From Xenopus tropicalis (lineage: Eukaryota; Chordata; Amphibia; Anura; Pipidae): a DNA stretch of 64,000 nt. The stretch's first letter is position 1. The number at the start of each line of letters is the position of its first letter. Below, piece by piece: positions 10,575 to 21,213 of this stretch. Under the pieces are notes generated by a model. The model did not search any database and had not been told where the DNA came from. It saw nothing but the letters and a program-made list of their open reading frames with translations. The position numbers were made by a program, and so were the translations under genes. The stretch spans positions 78,089,410-78,153,409 of the forward strand of contig NC_030683.2 of the NCBI RefSeq assembly GCF_000004195.4, read 5' to 3'.

Positions 10575-12763
10575 AACTGTTTTTTTATTTCAAAAGCCAA
10601 ATGATGTAAATATTTTATTTTAGAATATTTGTGAATTTTTGTTTTTTTATTATATTTTAAAATGCACTTTGAGTTGCAATGTTATTTTTATAAGGGCCCA
10701 CAACTTTGTAGTACTCAACTGTGAAATGCAAAAATATGAATGTTTATTTACCAAATTGTAACAGCACTCGGTACTTTGATTACATTTTAAAGCCTTCACC
10801 TGTGTTTTTTTTTTTTTTTTTTTTTATTCATGTAACAATTTTTGCATATGGAGCCCTTAATTTACTTGGAGTGTCAACTGACCCCTTCTTAATTATGCAA
10901 CCAGAATAACAGTTATGTCTGCAATCTGGCAATACGTACACATAATTCCCATATTAATTTTATAAACAGAAAGGAAATTGCATATGCAGTTCTTGCCACT
11001 ATTTTTTTAGGAGGGCTAGTCTATCTATAAAATACATTTTCCAAAATATATAATTTTTTTATCAACAAGAATAGAGTGTGTAATCTCTTAAAGGGTTGAT
11101 ATCACATTTTTTTATTTTATTTAATCTTCCCCTTTTAAAAAATTTCATCAGTGCAGTTTTTTGTGCACATTTTAAAACTACTATAGGATTTTCCCTACCC
11201 TTGCTATGTTTTCATATGTCATCCACTCGCTTAGGAATCATTTTTTTGGTCCCTCCTGATTGCAGCAGTGTAAGCAAGGGTCACTGGCTTCATGGCATCA
11301 TCATCTTCAGGATGCAGGGGAGGTTTATTTGATTATGATTTTTCCCTCTAAGGCAGTGTTTTGTCTTAGTTTGACTTATGCAGCCAAATATCTCCCAAAC
11401 ATGCAGAGGTCCGAGTTTTTAAGTGATAATTGCTGCTGTGTGTGCCATAACTCTCATTTCATTTCATAGTGTCATTGCTTTAGATTTCATAACGCAGTAC
11501 TGATGTAATTTGTAACCCACGCTTCTTAAGACATGTTTGACCAGTTGTGTTATACGTGTCTTTCAATTTCAGAGAAAAAATACCAGAATATAATAAGAGG
11601 CCACACTCTTGTGGCTGTTATTTATTTTACATTTTTTCCTTAGCTTTGAATACACATGAAGGAAAAAATACATGCCGAATAATATGTTTCTAGGGATTTA
11701 ATACAAGTTACTTTTGAACTTAATCCTTGTTTTTTGCACTGTCTGATTATTCATTCGTTGGTCAGTTTCAGGTCATTTCAATAGCTTGCCATTGTCTTGT
11801 TTGCTGTTACTTTTACTCGTTTCCTTTTATAGAGTTTAAAAAATGTTTTCCTGCTTTCCTGGTACTTTACTTTATCACACAGTAGAGAATGTATTTATTT
11901 TGTTGTTAAGTATCTGACACATTGTCTGGATTAATGACAAGTTTGCCTTCAGTTGAAACACTAGCTGCCTTAATTGTATTTTTTTTTAGTTTTAGGCAAC
12001 CAATAGCCTGCCAAAATGTAGTTCAGATTTTTTTTAACTGCTTATATTCACTGACACTTTCCTGACCATCATAAAAATGGATTTGGGAATTTATCAAACT
12101 AAACCAATAACATTGATTTAGAATGGATCCTTCTGAATCTTAGGTCAGTAACTTAGAAGAACATCCATTGTTTATTTGATTAACAGATAAAAACAACATT
12201 GCCCATAGCCTACTATGGGATTTCACATCTGAGTTGATAAGTCCCTAAAGGCTATGGAAAAAGGAAAATATTAATTCTGATTTAACAGACCAAAATGGCA
12301 TATTAAATTGTTCAGATTCAATAAGCCAATTTGATTGATCTGTTATAATTAAAATTAAATTCCCTAAAAATACAAATTGACATTAATCCTTCGGCAAACC
12401 CTGCAGGATTCCAAATTCAAGCTTTGATAAATCTGTTCCATAGAAGATGATTTGTAAAACCAAATAAAGAAAATTAAGTGTTTAGCATTGTAAATCTTTT
12501 CATTAGCTTACAATATTAGAATTATATTATGTTCTAATGGCTTAAAATACCACTAACTTCTCTTTTCAAATTGGAGGCTGAATTTATTTATAAATCACCA
12601 TCCATGTGTGATGATGTTTTGTTTCTTTCAACAATCCTTGAATATGAATGACATTGGAGAATTTTCTATATGTAATTTTAACTTCAGCAAAAATACAAAA
12701 TGCTAGTTTTATTTCTAAATCTATCTTGGCAAATAATTTTGCTATAAATATTGCCTGTGATCT

Positions 12764-13209
12764 TGTTTATATTTTTATGACATTTAAAGAATCTATTCAC
12801 AACTCATAGTGATGACTGTTGAATATAGAGATACTATTTTTTCACTCACTATTATACAGGACATGAAGTAACTGTTGTGTAACTTGTCCTAACTTGTTCT
12901 ATTTCACACTGTGATTTCATAATAAAGGCTTGGTAGTATAGCATGGCAATGAGGGAGCAGTGGATGTTTATAGACTTGGATTCAATTTAAACTGTGTAAA
13001 ATTATACTGTTACATTTATGGTGCCAGGTACCCGGGTATATATTTTTCCAATTCTTTTGTGGAAAACCTTACTTTTCCATTAGATTTACTTACTACTGTA
13101 CATGTACTATGTCTAATTTCCTTGCAAAATCGGCTACAGTTCATTGTAGTAGCCCCTTCTCCGATCCCACCCCATGCATGATATAGAGAGGGCTACTAAA
13201 ACTGGTGTT
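12764..13209 (+). repeat. SORL1 3'-UTR segment duplicated downstream (source copy)
   Basis: This stretch aligns end to end with 15524-15957 at high similarity, with one 12-13-base indel near 13143. Shared landmarks include GATGACTGTTGAAT, GGATGTTTATAGACTTGGAT and CCAGGTACCCGGGTATATAT. It lies inside the inferred SORL1 3' UTR and contains an AATAAA at about 12921. Confidence 0.9.
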
Positions 13210-13674
13210 TTCTCTCATGCCCGTTTTGAGAAAATTATGCATATGTCTAGAGACGGTAAGATCTTCATGTTTAAAATTGTAAAGTAATTGACTTTTATGC
13301 TGCTATAGCTAGCTGCTGCTTACTTGACACTTTATGGTGTTTTGATGATTCTTTCAGCTCTGTTTAATAATTATTGTAGACATGTTGGGTTTTAATTGAA
13401 CATATTCAGTGAATACTGGCTCTTATATTGCATCTTTTGGGGTTTTTTTCGGGGAACTCATTAAAAAGCAAAGCAACAGAACTGTTGTTGATGTTTAATA
13501 AATCTGTTTCACAAATATTTTTTCTGTAATTTTTTTTATATTTAATTTTGTACAAATTTCAGAGTTCTCCTTTTTCCTGCTGTAAATAACTCCTTCATGA
13601 TGTGAGTCCTATGATTATGTTTATAGAGGTGTGTAAAATGTTTAACGGCAAAAATGGTGTAAAAAGTGATGTAA

Positions 13675-13680
13675 AATAAA
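13675..13680 (+). terminator. Probable SORL1 polyadenylation signal
   Basis: A canonical AATAAA is followed within about 20-40 bases by TGTGTTGTTCTCC, a plausible GU-rich downstream element. It is the best-placed of several AATAAA motifs in this UTR. Confidence 0.5.
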
Positions 13681-14283
13681 AGTTGTATTTATAAAGCTGT
13701 GTTGTTCTCCTTAATTATGATTTAACATTGTCAGACACCGTTTCTGAATCTATTGCAAAGTTAAACAATGATTTTCTCTATTTTACACCTCCCATATAAT
13801 TCTTTATAGTTGATGGAACAATTTCATACAGAAAATAAATTCTTGTGTTAAAACTGGTGTAAATATACAGGTTTTTCAAATAGGTTTTTTTTCACCTAAA
13901 ATTCTTTTTACACCAGAATGTTACACTCTATACATTTATTACACAGCTTTATAAATATATGCTGACTCCAGTCTGTAATACACTGATGCCAAATAGCACA
14001 TAAATGCTTGGTTGGGGGAATACACTTTTTTTTAATATGTTAAAAACAATAAGAAAAACAAACTATTTCTGAGACAGATATATTAAACTTTAAAAGTTTC
14101 ATCTGTGTTTTATAGCTATCTATGAGATTTCCCCTTTTATAATTAATTTAAAATACATTTGAAATTTCTGATGAAAAGTTCATATTTTTATTAGTGTGGC
14201 CTTTTTCAATATTGCAGAGATGGATATCTCCACTTTCAAGTATATTAGTGTGTTATATAATTTTTTTTCTGAGTATATGTGTG

Positions 14284-14286
<3 letters not shown>

Positions 14287-14320
<34 letters not shown>
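14287..14320. repeat. (TA)n microsatellite
   Basis: An uninterrupted TA run borders the left side of the palindromic element that follows. Short reading frames made of IYIYIY here are artefacts of the repeat. Confidence 0.95.
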
Positions 14321-14321
<1 letters not shown>

Positions 14322-14562
14322 ACCAAGGATGGCACACCGCTTCAATTCTTGTCCCGGGTGCACGGTAAAAGATTTAAATATTGCAAAAAAGACCAGCAAC
14401 ACCGGATCTATTGTGAATGGTAGATTATATTAAAAAATGCATGAACAGCCAACGTTACGTTTCGATCCCCATCGGGGGATCGAAACGTAACGTTGGCTGT
14501 TCATGCATTTTTTAATATAATCTACCATTCACAATAGATCCGGTGTTGCTGGTCTTTTTTGC
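14320..14562. mobile_element. Palindromic element inserted in (TA)n, possibly two Penelope-like termini head to head
   Basis: From about 14383 to 14562 the sequence is a near-perfect palindrome with arms of roughly 88 bases. CAAAAAAGACCAGCAACACC on the left is mirrored by GGTGTTGCTGGTCTTTTTTG on the right, and the centre is CGATCCCC-ATCG-GGGGATCG. The left flank 14320-14382 (GGCACACCGCTTCAATTC, CCCGGGTGCAC) has no mirror copy on the right. (TA)n borders both sides. The CGAAACGT motif beside the central stem, and the (TA)n location, recall termini of Penelope-like elements. The family assignment is inference. Confidence 0.6.

Positions 14563-14632
<70 letters not shown>
14563..14632. repeat. 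(TA)n microsatellite
   Basis: A long TA run lies directly beside the palindrome and continues into CTCTCACACA. Confidence 0.95.
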
Positions 14633-14635
<3 letters not shown>

Positions 14636-14637
14636 CT

Positions 14638-14638
<1 letters not shown>

Positions 14639-14687
<49 letters not shown>
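14639..14687. repeat. (CA)n microsatellite
   Basis: A pure CA run of about 24 units adjoins the TA run and forms a compound microsatellite. Confidence 0.95.
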
Positions 14688-14691
<4 letters not shown>

Positions 14692-15523
14692 AACTAGCAC
14701 TATAGGTCTCCCTTGTTTCAACCCAGCAGTGCTGTTAAATAGTGCAATTTGAAACAAAAGAACATTGTGTAAATACATTTTTTTAATTCAATGTTTTATA
14801 TCAACCAAAATCCTGAAAATGCCAGGGCTTCTGTTCTCAGGAATGTAATTTTAGTGCCAAGATAACATAACAGATTACCTGCATGAGACAGAGCAACAAT
14901 CTACAGTCAGTCAAACGGTTTTTGCCTACAAAAGGCTTTGTTACAGTTACAAGTCTTGCCCTTTGTTTCCATTATTCTGTTTTGGATTTGTAAAATCAGT
15001 TATGCCATTTTGCACATTGCACAGTTTGGCAACAACAAAAGACTGCACAATTATATACTGTATTATGTATTGGGTTCTAGTAGTAAAACATATTTCACTG
15101 CTACCAGGATTGGCTTAGAAAGACTGAAATGGTGCCACCTAAAACAAAGGAGATTTTTTCCTGTAGATTAGATTGTACTGCTGTATGAGTTTTTTTGCAG
15201 TTTTTCCAAATATTGTGCTGCTGTTGTGTTGTGATTTTTTTCTTTGTTTCCAGGGAAAGTAAGGTTCTGAGTGACTGTTTCTTGTGCCACAAACCAGACC
15301 CATATTGATACATTTTTTTTGCTACTTTGGAAAGGGCTATTTTCCTTGTTACTATCAAGATCTGATAGTATAGTTAGTAAAAGAGATTTAATATGCACAG
15401 GCTGGCCCAAACCCAGCTGGTTAGGCAGGTTTGGGCAAACTAGTTACCCACCAAGTTGGTTGCAGGTGGGTCTAATTCTGCCAGTGTGCCCCCTTCAACC
15501 TAGTCATCTCTGCTAAGCTCAGC

Positions 15524-15957
15524 TGTTTATATTTTTATGACATTTAAAGAATCTATTCACAACTCATAGTGATGACTGTTGAATTTAGAGATACTATTTT
15601 TTTCACTCACTATTATACAGGACATGAAGTAACTGTTCTGTAACTTGTCCTAAGGTACCATTTCACACTGGGAATTCATAATAAACGCTTGGTAGTATTG
15701 CATGGCATTGAGGGAGCAGTGGATGTTTATAGACTTGGATTCAATTTAAACTGTGTAAAATTATCCTGTTACATGTATGATGCCAGGTACCCGGGTATAT
15801 ATTTTTCCAATTCTTTTGTGAAACACCTTACTTTTCTATTAGATTTACTTATTACGGTACATGTACTATGTCTAATTTCCTTGCAAAATTGGCTACAGTT
15901 CCACTTCTCTGATCCCACCCTATGTATGATATAGAGAGGGCTACTAAAACTTGTGTT
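15524..15957 (+). repeat. Second copy of SORL1 3'-UTR segment, between short direct repeats
   Basis: The copy is in the same orientation as 12764-13209. CTCAGCTGT occurs immediately on both sides (15518-15526 and 15961-15969). The similarity extends to CTAAGCTCAGCTGTT versus TTAAACTCAGCTGTT, as a target-site duplication would. The source copy has no such flanks, so this is the inserted copy. Confidence 0.85.
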
Positions 15958-15969
15958 AAACTCAGCTGT

Positions 15970-17994
15970 TAGACACTTCTGGCCTCTTTCTTTTATAAAC
16001 TCATGCCTGTCCCTCCTCCTGCTGTTGATATTAGGTCCAGACTGGGATTTAAAATAAGTCCTGGCATTTTAAGTACACAGAGGCCCAAACAGCCCACTAA
16101 TAGTGAATGGGGGAGTCCACAGACTACCAGTCCAGGCCCAAATGGTTGGTACATTGGTTGCACCATTTAGAATTGTTACATGTGTAGTAAAATCATTTCA
16201 GGGGGCAATATACCCTCTTGTTCAACATTTTTTAATGGTACTTGTAAAATATACCTCATACCTGGCATCAGTAATTAGGCAGCATTGTAACCAAGTACAT
16301 TCCTCAAAGTAGTGCAGTCTGGATTATGTAAAATGTTTGCCAATTACCTATGTAGCATGTTGGACCTGATTTATATATGGATGGTTATATCATGCATGCA
16401 TTATTTTGTTTGTCAGCCTGCCAGTCTCTCAAACTATTCTCCATACAAGGCCCATTTAGGTAATACCTGGTGAACATCCTTTTCCAAAGTAGCAAAATTA
16501 TACAGTTTGCCCAGCTCTGGTTTATTACACTACATTTCATAGAGTCCAATTTCCTTTTCCAGTGTGCAAAAATATAGAAAACGCTTAATAAAAAAAAAAA
16601 ATTTTAGGCAATCTGCAGAGAGCTCTATGCCAGTATGGTGTTTACAAAATATCAGCAAGATCCATTTTTTAAATATACAGTTATAGTCCTGAACACACAG
16701 TAAGTGTAAGCCCCTTTTAAAGGTTTGCGCATATTAAAGTCCTCCTTGCTAATTATTTGTATAATATACATTAATAATGTTGCTTTCTTTTTGCAATTGC
16801 TTTCTTTAGAGCTGCTTTATAAATGTGAGTTTTTCTTCATAATTCACTGTTTACATTAAAATATCATGGCCCTTGTGTACTACAGAGCTGTAAAACATTG
16901 TGATTCTAGAATTTATTATGTCTCTGACAACATATAATACTCTTGTAAATATGTTATGAAAATAAATTTAAGGACCCCCCCATATTTCACCAATAAAAGT
17001 TGCTAAGTCCTAGCCATTTACTGCTTTTGGATTATAAAGGGATGTGTTATTGAATTGATGTGTGTAAATGTTTACATTGGATGTTTTATTTCAGTTGGTA
17101 AAAAAGCCAAATAGGGATTAGGCAGGCATTCAAAGAATTATAATGTATAGCTGGGAAAGTCTATCTCTACAATGTAACTGGCCTATCTGCCATATTTATG
17201 CTTTTCAGATAATCATTTTGCTGCTGAAGTATCATTCCTTTTTTTTTCTCCAAACTATATATTTGTGTTTTTATCTTATGTTGGGCATTCATGGATTACG
17301 TTTGATTCACAATTGATCTTATTTACTTTTTTTGTTTTTTATATTTGTGATCACAAATTGACGTTTTGCACATTTTTGGTAGAAATCTGGTCATTCAATG
17401 TTATTACTTTTGTCTCTGCATTAAAACAATCAGGTTTGAAACTACACGCAGTGTTTGTCTTTATTCCTGCTACACGGAGCATTGGATGTAGCTATAACAT
17501 TCCCACACCTCACACATGGAATCAAATGCACAATAGGTTTACGCATCAAGTTACTATAGGCAGCTCAGATTTAGTTCTTATTACAAACTGCTGTATAATA
17601 AAAATGAATAATAAGCATTTTTTATAAAAGCCACAATTTTGGTAGCAGTTTAGTAGCATCATGATATACATTACTTACTGTCAGGTAAAGATGGTAGACA
17701 AGAAACATGATGCATAAAGGTATGCAGATAATTGCTGCCATTCTAAACCACTAACTAAGTTTTTCCACAGAACTTCCTCTCCCTGCATTTATAAACATGG
17801 CCATTTGTTTAGAGCTTCTTATTTCCTTTAAGCAAACAAACCCCTTCCTTTTATATGCAGCAGCCTTTGAGCAGCTCATTATTGGGGGCTTCTCAGTGCA
17901 CTGGTAATTATTTAGCTTCTCTTATGTACTGAGGGATCAGGAAGTGTTCAGTTGAAACTGACGTGTATAGTACCAGAATTTATGGTGTTTGTTA
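15970..17994. other. Intergenic, nothing recognised
   Basis: AT-rich, with scattered AATAAA motifs (for example near 16957) and a poly-A run near 16590. The open frames here are short and have no recognisable domain. Confidence 0.5.
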
Positions 17995-18184
17995 TTAAAG
18001 GAGAAGGAAAGGCTAAGTCACTTGGGGGTGCCAAAATGTTAGGCACCCCCAAGTGACTTAGATCGCTTACATTTTACCCCGGGCTGGTGCCCCTGTACGA
18101 AGAGCACAGCACCAGCCAGGGGTAGCAGCGAGTGCTTCCTACTTCCTATTCGCTTGTGCACGCATGCGCAGTGAAAAGCCGAAC

Positions 18185-18941
18185 TTAAAGGAACAGTAAC
18201 ACCAAAAAATTCAAGTGTATAAAAGAAATTCCAATATAATGTACTGCTGCTCTGCACTGGTACAACTGGGGTGTTTGCCTCAGAAACACTACTATGGTTT
18301 ATATAAAGAAGGCAGCTGTGTAGCCATGGGGGCAGCCATTCAAAGGCGAAAAGGCACAGGCACTTAGCAGATAACAGATAAAACACTATTGTATTCTACA
18401 GAGCTTATCTGTTATCTGCTATGTAACCTGTGCCTTTTTTCCAGCTTGAATGGCTGCCCCCAGGGCTACACAGCAGCTTATCTATATAAACTATAGTAGA
18501 GAGAGAGTAGAGTTGGCGATGTCGCCAAGCGAGCGGATCTTCCCCCGATATCCCCACCTACGGGTGGGCAATATCGGGGAGCATTTAGGTAAAAAAAAAA
18601 ATAATCCGATCGGATTATGTGGGCGGCAATGGGGCAGTCGGATCGGGGACCGCATCAACGAGCCGATGCGGTCCCCAATCCGACCGGATTTTCTTACCTG
18701 GCCGATCGAGATCTGGCCAATTTCAGGCCAGATATCGGTCGGCCAGGCCGCTCTGCTCTCCCCATACACGGCCCGATTAGCTGCCGAATCGGTCAAATGG
18801 ACCGATATCGGCAGCTATAGTCGGCCCGTGTATGGGGACCTTTACTGTAGCAAACACACAACTTTTACCAGTGCTGGACAACAGTACATTATATTTCTTT
18901 TACTTTAAAACTCTAATTTTTTGGTGTTACTGTTCCTTTAA
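18185..18941. mobile_element. T2/Kolobok-type MITE, middle of the nest
   Basis: The ends are TTAAAGGAACAGTAACACCA and TTTTGGTGTTACTGTTCCTTTAA, bounded by TTAA. The body is itself largely palindromic: GGGGGCAGCCATTCAA and GGCACAGG on the left face CCTGTGCC and TTGAATGGCTGCCCCC on the right. It is interrupted at about 18497-18848 by a third element. Confidence 0.88.
18497..18848. mobile_element. Innermost, GC-richer inverted-repeat element of the nest
   Basis: It interrupts the palindrome of the surrounding element. It is rich in short inverted pairs around GATCGG/CCGATC, GGCGATGTCGCC, CCCCGATAT/ATATCGGGG and CGATATCGGCAGC. The composition is clearly GC-richer than the surroundings. Borders are estimated from where the host palindrome breaks and resumes. 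I cannot assign a superfamily. Confidence 0.6.
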
Positions 18942-19164
18942 ACAAGAAAGTCAGCTTTTCACTCTACTGCGCATGCGCCGGCCCACGGATTTCACCAGCA
19001 GAAGAGAGAGGAAGGAGGAAGCACTCGCTACAGGTACCCCGGGCTGGTGCTGTTTTCTCCTAACAGGGGCACCAGCCCAGGGTACAAGGTAAGTGATTAA
19101 AGTCACTTGGGAGTGCCTAACATTTTGGCGCCCCCAAGTGACTTAGCCTTTCCTTCTCCTTTAA

Positions 19165-20967
19165 GGCATGTTCTGGAACCCTGAGTTGCTGTCAGTGTAA
19201 GAGTTCCCCTATTTAGACTAATTTGGGATTGTCCAGCTGCTCCTTAAAGGATATATAAACTTTATAATTGACTAAAACTTAATGCAGACAATATATGTTT
19301 GATGCTTACCTTATGTTCTGTGTATGTTTTGGCTTAAGGTCTCTTCATGCATGCTTAGTAAAGACATCTCCACTAGTGGTGTTCAGGCCGGCCCAAACTC
19401 TGCAGGGCACCTTTCATGCACGCCGAATTTCCTAGCAGCCGTCTACAGTCATCATATTTAAATATTCATGCCTACCTGTTCCCCCCACTCTGGTGACATC
19501 CGAGATGTCAGGCGCGGGTAAATGTTGGGCAGTCTGGTGGGGTTTGAGTTGGGAATGGGCAAACCCATTAGGCAATAGTAATGGACTCGACTCGACGATC
19601 ACTACTACTGATAGCATAATTATATATTTTGCTTCATAATCACATGTATGTACTAGATTTGTCATGTACTGTTTTATTGGTGTATCTATATATTTTACTG
19701 TTGTATATTTGGATTCATATACTGTATATACAGCTTTTATTTGTTATGCCTATTTTTTATTTCTATCAAACAAATTAAGTCAAATGGAAGTGACATTTTT
19801 GAGCCTCTTGTGAATTTATACAATTTATGAATTACTGTTCTGCAGATATTCTTAATCACACAGTGTGCCCTTTTTGTATTTTTTTCTCTTTTTTTTTGTT
19901 TAAAATTGTGATAGCACAGCTGTATGTTGGGGTTAAACATGCTCTAATTCAAATGTTACTGCTGCGCTGCCATTAGATTCAATTAGTTTGCTGGAGCTTT
20001 AAATTAATCATGTGTCCACCAGAGTTTGGCAGTGGCCACATTGTCAGCCACAAAAATTTGCCATGCGGCCAACTGAGTTTGGCTTAGGCTCTGTTGGCAG
20101 TCACAGGAAAATTTAATCTGAACCACTAACCTAAATATTTATGAATGAGCAGTATAAGACTGGCTGAGCTATTCACATAATCATACACACAAAGTATTTC
20201 ATGCTGTTTTCATCCAGTAAGGACTGCTGTTACAGCTATTGTACTAAGTACTGGTTGCTTTTCTGGTCCAGGAAGATGAAAAAGACTGGCACTGTCAGTC
20301 CGAGCCCATTCATACAAGTGACCAGGTCAGTCTTTTGTGCGTCAGCATCTGCATGGAGCTCAAGCCCATTAAAGGTCACTAAGTTGAAAGCTTGACCCTA
20401 TTCCATTCATCTTTTTTTTCTTCTTCTCTCTGTCTCTTGTAATGCTACACACATTTCACCTTTGGACCTTAACTTCATTTCTTTTTTGGGAATTATTCTG
20501 CTTTAAGTGTCAGTATTTTTTGTTTGTGTTATATTGTGTAAATCAGTTTAGATCTTTTATGCTGTGTCCGTTGTACCATTGATTTTTTGCACTTGATGTC
20601 TGGCTGTTTCAGTGTTCCCCAACATCTCATTTGCATTACCTCTTTTTGGTCTTCAAATGCATTTATCACGTGCATCACTGTTGTAAAAAGAAACAAAACG
20701 GATGCAGTTAACCTAGTTTAAATTTTATCATTTCTTAAGCATAAATAAGCTTGAGAAGAGTTTTTGGGCTATTTTTGCTAAAAGTTCAATATTGATAAAA
20801 TTTGCCTTGTGTGAATTTAAACCAAAGTCAGGGAAAAAAGGCACACAATTCACTAGGCTACTGCTTCAAGTATGTCTTATGTACATCAACATCTTGAGAC
20901 ATTTGGCAGGTTTACATTTTTGACCTTCCTAAATTTCTAATGAAATCTGATTAGGAGAAAAAGCATT
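19165..20967. other. Intergenic, nothing recognised
   Basis: No exon-like or repeat structure that I can name. A pyrimidine-rich stretch lies near 20408-20440. Confidence 0.45.
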
Positions 20968-21213
20968 AAAGTACGTTATCCAGAAACCCATTATCTCTTT
21001 AGTAATAAAACAGTATCTTGAACTTCATCCTAACATAGAATTATTCCTTATTTGTTTTTAAACATTCCTACTGGGTTTATTTAATGTTTAAATAATTTTT
21101 TAGTAGACAAGCTATGAGCATCCAAATTATGGAAAGACCTCATATCTGAAAAAAAAAAAAAAAAAAAAACAGGTCCCACATATTCTGCATAACTGGTTTT
21201 ATAACTGTACCTA
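20968..21213. mobile_element. CAGGTAT-family MITE, decayed copy 3
   Basis: It keeps the GTTATCCAGAAACCCATTAT left motif, the central TACTGGGTTTATTTAATGTT and the right part CCAAATTATGGAAAGACC seen in the copies at 2640 and 32218. Both ends are worn. A poly-A run at 21149-21170 interrupts the right side. Confidence 0.7.

Larger units (their letters stand above)
10575..13700 (+). other. SORL1: SORL1 3' untranslated region (end inferred)
   Basis: This is AT-rich sequence after the SORL1 stop with no recognisable repeat family and many ATTTA motifs. Its length of about 3.1 kb fits the long 3' UTR of mammalian SORL1. The end is placed by the AATAAA at 13675-13680 followed by a GT-rich stretch. 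Earlier AATAAA motifs near 12921 and 13497, or one near 13836, could be alternative ends. Transcript data are not available here. Confidence 0.7.
17995..19164. mobile_element. T2/Kolobok-type MITE, outermost of a three-element nest
   Basis: It starts TTAAAGGAGAAGGAAAGGCT and ends AGCCTTTCCTTCTCCTTTAA, with TTAA at both borders. Next to each end is a secondary hairpin, GTCACTTGGGGGTGCC mirrored by GGCACCCCCAAGTGAC. The same family occurs uninterrupted at 53911-54246. Here the middle is split by the insertion at 18185-18941. Confidence 0.88.

Noticed and set aside
14194..14778. Reading frames of IYIYIY and VCVCVC repeats
   Set aside because: They are translations of (TA)n and (CA)n microsatellites, not proteins. 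The same applies near 47545-47835 and 61450.
18039..18908. Several open frames of 100-150 codons
   Set aside because: They lie inside the nested inverted-repeat elements and mirror each other on the two strands.
20201..20395. Possible exon with a flanking AG and GT
   Set aside because: The 64-codon frame has no recognisable motif, and AG/GT pairs are expected by chance.
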